Source: a virus. From it: a stretch of DNA of 28,620 nucleotides. The position numbers and the translations under genes were made by a program. Numbering within the stretch: the stretch's first letter is position 1; each line of letters starts with the position of its first letter. Positions 6,915 through 11,246 of the stretch are shown here, one piece after another. Under the pieces are notes generated by a model that saw only the letters and a list, made by a program, of their open reading frames with translations, made no database searches and was not told the DNA's origin. The stretch covers positions 1 to 28,620 of IMG/VR virus record IMGVR_UViG_3300037150_000193. One strand, 5' to 3'.

Positions 6915-7547
6915 ATGGAAATTATAAGCAGAGATCAAGCGCTTGCAAGCGGTCAACGTTATTTTTTCACGGGGAAACCTTGCCGGCGCGGTCATGTATC
7001 GAAGCGTTATACGCTCAATGGGGGATGTGATGAGTGCATTCATCCTCGATTTGCCGTACAACCGGAGACTCCTAGAATTATAGATATTCGTCAATCTGAT
7101 CCGGCCAGAACGGAATTGGAGCGCGCCAAGATTGATCTTCAACGTAAACGATTAGAGCTTCGTGAATCTCAGCAACAATTTCAAAGGCAAAATCGAACGG
7201 TTATTCAGGAGCGCCGGCAAGCCAGGCGCGATGCGCTCTCTCGTATGCTTTCAATTGCCGTGAGCTTCCCGCCCGATAAAACAGAGCAATTTTACGATGT
7301 GGCCTATGCTTGCGCCATTATTCGTTGCCCATCTCTTGAGCGTCAAGACGTGATCCTAAAATCTAAACCTAGGGAAACAAATCAACGAGTTAGGGCGTTC
7401 TCAAGTGATACACCAGCTCTGCAAGAATACGCTCGCTCTTTGTTTAGTTCATCTACCATAAAACCTATTATTTTGAAAAATTGGCCGGGACAGGAAATAG
7501 TGAAAGCTGAGGAAGATGGGGATTGGCCCCAAGGCGATCCACGTTAA
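6915..7547 (+). CDS. Zinc-binding protein with YFTGKPC-x-RGH motif and coiled coil
   Basis: This 210-residue protein has an N-terminal module SRDQALASGQRYFFTGKPCR plus RGHVSKRYTLNGGCDEC, a four-ligand zinc motif (Cys, His, Cys, Cys) common in phage proteins, often attached to HNH-type or DNA-binding domains. Residues about 65-105 are strongly charged and helical (ERAKIDLQRKRLELRESQQQ), a predicted coiled coil. A middle helical domain follows and the protein ends with the tail VKAEEDGDWPQGDPR, repeated in the next gene. Two in-frame ATGs lie upstream (6897, 6903), but they fall inside the promoter; the ATG at 6915 fits a leaderless start. Function unknown; it is the first gene of the rightward operon. 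Confidence 0.75.
   Translation: MEIISRDQALASGQRYFFTGKPCRRGHVSKRYTLNGGCDECIHPRFAVQPETPRIIDIRQSDPARTELERAKIDLQRKRLELRESQQQFQRQNRTVIQERRQARRDALSRMLSIAVSFPPDKTEQFYDVAYACAIIRCPSLERQDVILKSKPRETNQRVRAFSSDTPALQEYARSLFSSSTIKPIILKNWPGQEIVKAEEDGDWPQGDPR
7498..7547 (+). repeat. Copy 1 of a direct repeat encoding a shared C-terminal tail
   Basis: The first 32 bases (7498-7529) are identical to 7837-7868, and the remaining 18 match at most positions, including the stop codon. It encodes VKAEEDGDWPQGDPR at the end of the 210-residue protein. Confidence 0.9.
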
Positions 7548-7568
7548 TAACCGAAAGGAAAATTTAAA

Positions 7569-7886
7569 ATGAATTACCCAACCCCAACCCCAATCGAGCG
7601 AGTCTCCAACCGCCTCCTTAGTAGAAATGAACAGCGCACATTATTTGCAGATTGCAAATGGTCGTCAGATTGGCAAAAAATAGTGGTCTCAACCCCAAAA
7701 GGGCCAAAGTCTCTTGGGCGAAAAATTTTCAACATATATTTTGGGGGATTCACTTTCATGCTTGATGAGAACAACGAACGATTAACTAGGTCGGCTTGGG
7801 AAGCATTCAAGGCATTAGGTTGGGCTCGGACGCACGTAGTGAAAGCTGAGGAAGATGGGGATTGGCCCGAGGGAGATCCCCGTTAA
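7569..7886 (+). CDS. Free-standing copy of a module of the phage PrimPol/SF3 helicase
   Basis: This 105-residue protein aligns along residues about 14-80 with residues 324-387 of the helicase at 11247-13604. Both have NRLLS-x2-EQ-x2-LFA at the start, then FGG-[YF]-[ST]-FM-[ML]-D-x-NNER and R-x2-WEA-[YF]. In the helicase this segment links the PrimPol part to the SF3 ATPase. Here it stands alone, without catalytic motifs, and ends with VKAEEDGDWPEGDPR, the tail of the preceding protein. The ATG at 7569 has an AAGGAA ribosome site eight bases upstream. It may be a dominant-negative or helper version of the module, or a remnant kept by recombination; both are inference. Confidence 0.8.
   Translation: MNYPTPTPIERVSNRLLSRNEQRTLFADCKWSSDWQKIVVSTPKGPKSLGRKIFNIYFGGFTFMLDENNERLTRSAWEAFKALGWARTHVVKAEEDGDWPEGDPR
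7837..7886 (+). repeat. Copy 2 of the tail-encoding direct repeat
   Basis: This is the second copy of the 7498-7547 element, encoding VKAEEDGDWPEGDPR at the end of the helicase-module protein. The two copies lie 339 bases apart in the same orientation and frame relative to their genes. Confidence 0.9.
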
Positions 7887-7928
7887 ATGACGAACGCGCA
7901 TGATCGATGAAGATTTGGAGTGCCTAAA

Positions 7929-8012
7929 ATGGCTCCTGGTTACGAGAGAGCATTTCATTTACGGCCAATCGGCCAGTCGTTAGCCCGCTACGCTGAGGGA
8001 TATCCATTATGA
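7929..8012 (+). CDS. Very small putative protein, 27 residues
   Basis: The peptide starts MAPGYERAFHLRPIG and ends ARYAEGYPL. The ATG at 7929 has a TTGGAG ribosome site eight bases upstream, and its TGA overlaps the ATG of the next small gene (ATGA at 8009-8012), which is why I accept it. A competing frame starting at 7900 (ATGATCGATGAAG) encodes another 27-residue peptide ending at 7983 but has no comparable ribosome site. No family recognised. Confidence 0.4.
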   Translation: MAPGYERAFHLRPIGQSLARYAEGYPL

Positions 8013-8167
8013 CGTTCACGATTGACGGCGAGCAATGGGAGATCCCCCAGGGCTGGATAGAGCGCGCTCTCTGCGTTCGCAAGTTCCTCGGCATGAGCCC
8101 CAACGCCGCGCTCGCTGATGCCCTCAACCGATGGGTTCAGCATAACCCGAAAGTTGTAAAGATTTAG
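8009..8167 (+). CDS. Small putative protein, 52 residues
   Basis: The sequence begins MTFTIDGEQWEIPQGWIERA and then forms two amphipathic helices (LCVRKFLGMSPNAALADALN, RWVQHNPKVVKI). This could be a small helix-turn-helix or a protein-protein adaptor; the family is not recognised. It starts in an ATGA overlap with the preceding tiny gene. Only two bases separate its stop codon from the TTGACA at 8169. It is too short for most gene finders but has normal phage-like composition and a coupled start. Confidence 0.6.
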   Translation: MTFTIDGEQWEIPQGWIERALCVRKFLGMSPNAALADALNRWVQHNPKVVKI

Positions 8168-8168
8168 C

Positions 8169-8224
8169 TTGACACTCTACTAGTAATGTGAGACTCTAAG
8201 AGAGTCAGGGAAGAGGAGCCCTGA
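8169..8224 (+). promoter_or_regulatory. Possible promoter and hairpins upstream of the 8230 gene
   Basis: TTGACA at 8169-8174 is a perfect -35, but the -10 at a 17-base spacing (GACTCT, 8192-8197) is poor. GACTCT-AAG-AGAGTC (8192-8206) is a 6-bp hairpin. TCAGGG (8205-8210) pairs with CCCTGA (8219-8224), with the purine-rich AAGAGGAG in the loop. The second stem could present or mask the ribosome site of the gene starting at 8230. Confidence 0.35.
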
Positions 8225-8229
8225 GAGAT

Positions 8230-8583
8230 ATGCTGATCGAAACTTTGAAGAACGAACCTCACTTTTGCACTCCCGAGAGCTGCCCTGAGCCCGGCAAATA
8301 CTTTGTGACGGCTACGGGGGATAGCGGCCGGCATTTCTGGTGCATGGCCGGCCCGTACAGCTCTCACGCGGCCGCGCTCGCCAAGGTAGCGGAAGCCACG
8401 CGCATCGCTGATAAGCATGATGGCCGCGCGTGGTTCATGGCCTGGGGAACGGCTAAGCTGCCCGATGATTCAACCGAGATCGGCCGGCTTCAAAAGGCCG
8501 GCTATATGCCCACTGCTACGCCGAAGGAGAACAATTATGAATCCACGCGAAAAAGTAACGGGTACTACCAGCGACGGGCATGA
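8230..8583 (+). CDS. Hypothetical protein, 117 residues
   Basis: The central part GKYFVTATGDSGRHFWCMAG followed by PYSSHAAALAKVAEATRIAD looks like a small alpha/beta fold of the kind found in many phage proteins of unknown function (a short antiparallel sheet, then a helix). It has four cysteines, two of them close together (CTPESC). The C-terminal thirty residues (PTATPKENNYESTRKSNGYY) are low in hydrophobics and overlap the next gene by 47 bases. The ATG at 8230 follows a GAGAG purine run. No membrane segment or signal peptide. Confidence 0.65.
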   Translation: MLIETLKNEPHFCTPESCPEPGKYFVTATGDSGRHFWCMAGPYSSHAAALAKVAEATRIADKHDGRAWFMAWGTAKLPDDSTEIGRLQKAGYMPTATPKENNYESTRKSNGYYQRRA

Positions 8584-8764
8584 CATTTTTACGGGAGACA
8601 ATCTGCTCCTCCGCTGGACGTGGCTTTGTTGGGAAAAGACTCCCGCAAATGGCATATTTTCGATGTGGATAGAGACGCAGAAGAACGCGACTGGAAGGCG
8701 ACTTCCACACATCAGCATCATGTGCGGTCAATGGCTATTTCAAAGCGGATGGCTTTTTGGATAA
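8537..8764 (+). CDS. Hypothetical protein, 75 residues
   Basis: The protein begins MNPREKVTGTTSDGHDIFTG, with six tryptophans in 75 residues (RWTWLCWEK, GQWLFQSGWLFG). The frame is open upstream to 8417, but the ATG at 8537 has an excellent AAGGAG seven bases before it, and the upstream part is the shadow of the 117-residue gene. It overlaps that gene by 47 bases in another frame. The family is not recognised; the tryptophan-rich C-terminus could associate with a membrane or be a beta-rich core. Confidence 0.55.
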   Translation: MNPREKVTGTTSDGHDIFTGDNLLLRWTWLCWEKTPANGIFSMWIETQKNATGRRLPHISIMCGQWLFQSGWLFG

Positions 8765-8812
8765 TTCCCCATTTTTGAAACCAGCATAACCCAACAAAAA
8801 GGAAGGTGATTC

Positions 8813-9421
8813 ATGCTTTACACGAATCTGAAACTGCTGAGAGAAAACAACGCTTGTTCTTCGGGGCTCGCAACTCTGATAGCCTCTCTCCCGAAGAAAC
8901 ATACCGCAACGAAGCTCATTCCTTTAGGCCACATCCTCAAATCGAATGGGTTGAAACATGGGATTTGGGCTCTCAGAGCAACCACTAAAGACGCGCGCAA
9001 AATTGCAGCGAGAATGGCAATTGAATTTGCGCGCCAATCCCTCAAGAATTTTGAAAAGCTCTATCCTGAGGATAAGCGGCCGCGTACAGCTCTCGAAGCC
9101 GCTACAGATTTTCTTGATGGAAAAATAACGCTCGAAGAAATCGAGAGCGCGGCGAGCGCGGCGTGGAGCGCGGCGTGGAGCGCGGCGAGGAGCGCGGCGT
9201 GGAGCGCGGCGAGCGCGGCGAGGAGCGCGGCGAGCGCGGCGGCGAGCGCGGCGAGGAGCGCGGCGGCGAGCGCGGCGGAGAGCGCGGCGGGCGCGGCGGA
9301 GAGCGCGGCGGCGTGGAGCGCGGCGTGGGGCGCGGCGGAGAGCGCGGCGGAGAGCGCGGCGGTTAAAAAACAAGAGAAGATTTTCTTGAAAATTTTATCC
9401 GCGAAAAGTGGCCCAAAATGA
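8813..9421 (+). CDS. Imm5-like protein with Ala-Ser-Trp/Glu/Arg repeat tail
   Basis: This 202-residue protein has an N-terminal helical domain with WALRATTKDARKIAARMAIE, FARQSLKNFEKLYPEDKRP and RTALEAATDFLDGKITLEEI (about 52-110). This matches the pattern of proteins annotated as Imm5-like putative immunity proteins, also found in phages, where a DDKRP motif is followed by long alanine-rich repeats. Residues about 112-184 are nearly perfect repeats of SAA followed by W, R, E, A or G, a long alanine-rich helix. The tail is basic (KKQEKIFLKILSAK). The start has a GGAAGG ribosome site. A biological role in phages is not established, and the immunity label comes from other contexts. Confidence 0.7.
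   Translation: MLYTNLKLLRENNACSSGLATLIASLPKKHTATKLIPLGHILKSNGLKHGIWALRATTKDARKIAARMAIEFARQSLKNFEKLYPEDKRPRTALEAATDFLDGKITLEEIESAASAAWSAAWSAARSAAWSAASAARSAASAAASAARSAAASAAESAAGAAESAAAWSAAWGAAESAAESAAVKKQEKIFLKILSAKSGPK
9146..9360 (+). repeat. GC-rich tandem repeat inside the Imm5-like gene
   Basis: About 215 bases are built almost entirely from AGCGCGGCG units, some with an inserted TGG, AGG, GAG or GCG codon (9- and 12-base periods). The block is 75-80 percent G+C by eye, with strong G-over-C skew. All changes keep the reading frame, so length can vary in 3-base steps without a frameshift. Long open frames on the other strand and in +1 are by-products. Confidence 0.9.
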
Positions 9422-9615
9422 TAACACTCTCAATCCTACCCGTACTCGCGCTGTTCGCTTTCGGCTCCGCCGTGGGGGGTCTCATCCTCAACAATCGCCG
9501 CAACAAAGCGCGCCGGGCTGAGCAAAAGGAATGGAATGCTTTCTTCGCTCGGCTCGAAGAGGAAGAAAGCGCCAAGGCTGCCATCGATAACCTTAACTTC
9601 CCGTGGAAAGGTTGA
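9418..9615 (+). CDS. Small membrane protein, 65 residues
   Basis: One N-terminal transmembrane segment (about residues 3-26, LSILPVLALFAFGSAVGGLI) is followed by a positively charged stretch (NNRRNKARRAEQK) and an acidic amphipathic helix (ARLEEEESAKAAID). By the positive-inside rule the C-terminal part should face the cytoplasm. The ATG overlaps the stop of the repeat-protein gene (ATGA), so translation is coupled. The family is not recognised. A holin, superinfection-exclusion or spanin-like role are possibilities, but nothing in the sequence chooses between them. Confidence 0.6.
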   Translation: MITLSILPVLALFAFGSAVGGLILNNRRNKARRAEQKEWNAFFARLEEEESAKAAIDNLNFPWKG

Positions 9616-9666
9616 CCTAAAAGTTAGTGAGATATTATCTTCATGGGGAAGAGGAGCCCCTACACA

Positions 9667-9747
9667 ATGAACTTACAAGGCCAATGGAACTGGAAGATCG
9701 TAGTTGCCTTAACCGTAGCGGGATTGCTTGCGGGATTTCTGTTATGA
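9667..9747 (+). CDS. Transmembrane micropeptide, 26 residues
   Basis: The peptide is MNLQGQWNW followed by KIVVALTVAGLLAGFLL, a single membrane span occupying two thirds of the protein. A purine-rich GAAGAGGAG lies ten bases upstream of the ATG at 9667. An in-frame ATG at 9643 would add eight residues (MGKRSPYT). The stop overlaps the next ATG (ATGA at 9744-9747), linking it to the following membrane protein. Too short for family assignment; the coupled layout supports its being real. Confidence 0.5.
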   Translation: MNLQGQWNWKIVVALTVAGLLAGFLL

Positions 9748-9884
9748 AGAGTCGCCGCGCTCATGATCCTTTAGACTGCGCCATTCGTGAAGCTAATTTT
9801 CACGCTAACATCGTTCTCAGTTGCCTTATCGGAGCCGCCGCGCTCATCGTGGCTGTACTCTTCCTGATTTGGCGGGCGCTATGA
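9744..9884 (+). CDS. Small membrane protein, 46 residues
   Basis: An N-terminal cytoplasmic-type segment MKSRRAHDPLDCAIREANFH precedes a transmembrane helix (about residues 23-44, IVLSCLIGAAALIVAVLFLI) and a short WRAL end. The same frame is open back to 9627, but the upstream part lacks a ribosome site and the ATG at 9744 overlaps the stop of the micropeptide gene. Its own stop overlaps the next ATG. Together with 9418-9615 and 9667-9747 it makes three consecutive one-span membrane proteins; function unknown. Confidence 0.55.
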   Translation: MKSRRAHDPLDCAIREANFHANIVLSCLIGAAALIVAVLFLIWRAL

Positions 9885-10087
9885 CCGCCCCTGAGCTGTA
9901 CGAAGAGATGCGCGTTAGCGCGAATGAAGGCTCAACGGTGAGAGACTCGCTCGATTGGGCTTGCGGGTATTCGATGGCCGCATTCAACGAGCTTGGGGAA
10001 TTCCACTCTTGGAAAAGGTTGCCCGCGCGCATCAAAATCCAATTCACTGAGCGCGCGGAAGCCTGGTTGCAGCGGAGGAGTAAATGA
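9881..10087 (+). CDS. Hypothetical protein, 68 residues
   Basis: A soluble helical protein: MTAPELYEEMRVSANEGSTV, then DSLDWACGYSMAAFNELGE and basic C-terminal helices (RAEAWLQRRSK). The start is placed at the ATG overlapping the previous stop (ATGA at 9881-9884) rather than at 9821, because the longer form would read through the membrane gene in another frame. The stop overlaps the following zinc-ribbon gene. Not recognised as a known family. Confidence 0.55.
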   Translation: MTAPELYEEMRVSANEGSTVRDSLDWACGYSMAAFNELGEFHSWKRLPARIKIQFTERAEAWLQRRSK

Positions 10088-10305
10088 GCGAGCGCCATTA
10101 CTCCGAGGAGTGGGATCTCTCCACGATTCCCGCCGATGCCTGGGCGAGCGAGCATGGCCGCAGAAACCGCGCCAAGGCTCCGCGAGCCCCTAACCTCAAG
10201 CTCAAGCCATGCCCGAACTGCAGCGAGCCCCTAAGCGCGCGGGAACGCGATTACGGCGGTATCTGTCCGAAGTGCGGATCAAAAGGATTGGGGAGGAAGA
10301 AATGA
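10084..10305 (+). CDS. Small zinc-ribbon protein, 73 residues
   Basis: The C-terminal half is a zinc ribbon: CPNC (residues 43-46) and CPKCGSKG (about 63-70), separated by a charged loop. The N-terminal half (HYSEEWDLSTIPADAWASEH) is polar and probably flexible, followed by a basic stretch (GRRNRAKAPR) that could contact nucleic acid. It is coupled to both neighbours by ATGA overlaps. Such ribbons in phages are often transcription or host-takeover accessories, but no specific function is visible here. Confidence 0.6.
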   Translation: MSERHYSEEWDLSTIPADAWASEHGRRNRAKAPRAPNLKLKPCPNCSEPLSARERDYGGICPKCGSKGLGRKK

Positions 10306-10949
10306 GCATTCACATCAGTAAGATCGTAGTGCTATTGATGTTAACTGGATCGGCGTTTGGTCAACAATCTAAACCCTCACCGCCCAAGCAAGACATAAGA
10401 ACTGTTCATGGGGCTGACGGCTTGGATTATGTTTTTGATATGAACCATGCCGTGCGTTCACAAAACGGTGCTTCGATACCTCTCTATATCGGCCCCCCTC
10501 CCGTTGTACCTCAAAAAGGAAAGGAGTCATTCGTGGGATTTAATTGTCAAGGGGGTTTTGTGATGTTAGATAACACTGGCGCCCTTACAAGCGCATGGGG
10601 AGTCACCCCCCCAAATTCTGTTATAGGGCTGATCTCAAAAATGATTTGTGCAACACGAGACATAAGAACAATTGAGGCAGATAACGGAACGGTTTATACA
10701 TTCGACATGACTTTAGTTCGCCCCGCAGCGGTACCGGGCGGCTTTGAGGTAATGGTCCATGATAGTTCTCAAGAAAATTGGGAATTCACGGATATGGAGT
10801 TCGATTGTGCGGGTCACTTCGAGACATGGAGCCCGTTCTCTATGAGTATGAGTCAGAATGGGGAGATGAGCGAATGGATGTATGCTCCTCCGCGCTCAGT
10901 AGCCGGTAGAATTGCCGAGATGGTTTGCCGAAGGGAGCTTAGTCGATGA
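10302..10949 (+). CDS. Secreted/periplasmic protein made of two internal repeats
   Basis: This 215-residue protein has an apparent Sec signal peptide (residues 1-20, IVVLLMLTGSAFG with cleavage before QQ; no lipobox). The mature part is two divergent copies of a module. Each begins with DIRT, then a YxFDM motif, a central strand with [FD]-x-C-x-G-x-F, a W about twenty residues later, PP-x-SV-x-G-x-I, and ends with a MxC pair (KMIC, EMVC). Each copy therefore carries two cysteines that could form a disulfide. The start at 10302 overlaps the previous stop (ATGA); the longer frame from 10209 is a shadow. The first seven residues, MSIHISK, equal those of the next protein. An envelope role is inferred. 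Confidence 0.65.
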   Translation: MSIHISKIVVLLMLTGSAFGQQSKPSPPKQDIRTVHGADGLDYVFDMNHAVRSQNGASIPLYIGPPPVVPQKGKESFVGFNCQGGFVMLDNTGALTSAWGVTPPNSVIGLISKMICATRDIRTIEADNGTVYTFDMTLVRPAAVPGGFEVMVHDSSQENWEFTDMEFDCAGHFETWSPFSMSMSQNGEMSEWMYAPPRSVAGRIAEMVCRRELSR

Positions 10950-11179
10950 GCATCCATATCAGCAAAGCCTATTTTTGCCAGGATTGCGAATTTATCGGAG
11001 ATAACTCTAATCAATGCTCTCGCTGTTCTTCGGCGTCAATTCATCTTCTCCAAAACTGGTTAGATCGAGAGCCGGCGGTAACATTGGTGCATCCCCGCAC
11101 TTCGCGCATTGTCTCACATGAGTTTGACGGAGTAGCAACAGTATCTCCGCAGTTGATTCCCAATCGCCGCGCCGGTTAG
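10946..11179 (+). CDS. Zinc-ribbon protein, YFCQDC family
   Basis: This 77-residue protein has AYFCQDCEFIGDNSNQCSRC then SSASIHLLQNWLDRE. A CxxC pair, ten residues, a CxxC pair and a helix ending in LDRE or LNR form a widespread small zinc-ribbon family in phages and bacteria, without a firm function. The C-terminal thirty-five residues (VTLVHPRTSRIV onward) are outside the family pattern and overlap a leftward zinc-ribbon reading frame (11007-11246) on the other strand. The ATG overlaps the stop of the secreted protein. It is the last gene of the rightward operon; no clear terminator follows. Confidence 0.65.
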   Translation: MSIHISKAYFCQDCEFIGDNSNQCSRCSSASIHLLQNWLDREPAVTLVHPRTSRIVSHEFDGVATVSPQLIPNRRAG

Positions 11180-11246
11180 CCGAGATGTGGGAGCGCCGGC
11201 AAGAAATTTCTTGCTCCACCAGGTACGAACAGAAATTGCAGGGCAT
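11007..11246 (-). CDS. Possible small zinc-binding protein downstream of the PrimPol helicase
   Basis: The 79-residue frame begins MPCNFCSYLVEQEISC and has QCAKCGDAPM at residues 46-55, two CxxC pairs that could bind zinc, then an acidic tail. Its ATG (11246) directly follows the stop of the helicase gene, consistent with coupled translation. It overlaps the 3-prime two thirds of the rightward zinc-ribbon gene on the other strand, so one of the two may be only a shadow, or the operons may truly overlap tail to tail. I keep it at low confidence because of the adjacent start and the paired cysteines. Confidence 0.35.
   Translation of the reverse strand: MPCNFCSYLVEQEISCRRSHISANRRGDWESTAEILLLLRQTHVRQCAKCGDAPMLPPALDLTSFGEDELTPKNSESID

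Noticed and set aside
9163-9366. Gly/Glu/Arg-repeat frame in the repeat block, rightward
   Set aside because: It lies entirely inside the tandem repeat in another frame and has no ribosome site or non-repeat part.
8924-9373. Long Arg-rich frame on the minus strand through the repeat block
   Set aside because: It mirrors the GCG-rich tandem repeat of the rightward gene; the extreme Arg/Ala composition, lack of ribosome site and strand opposite to the operon mark it as a shadow.
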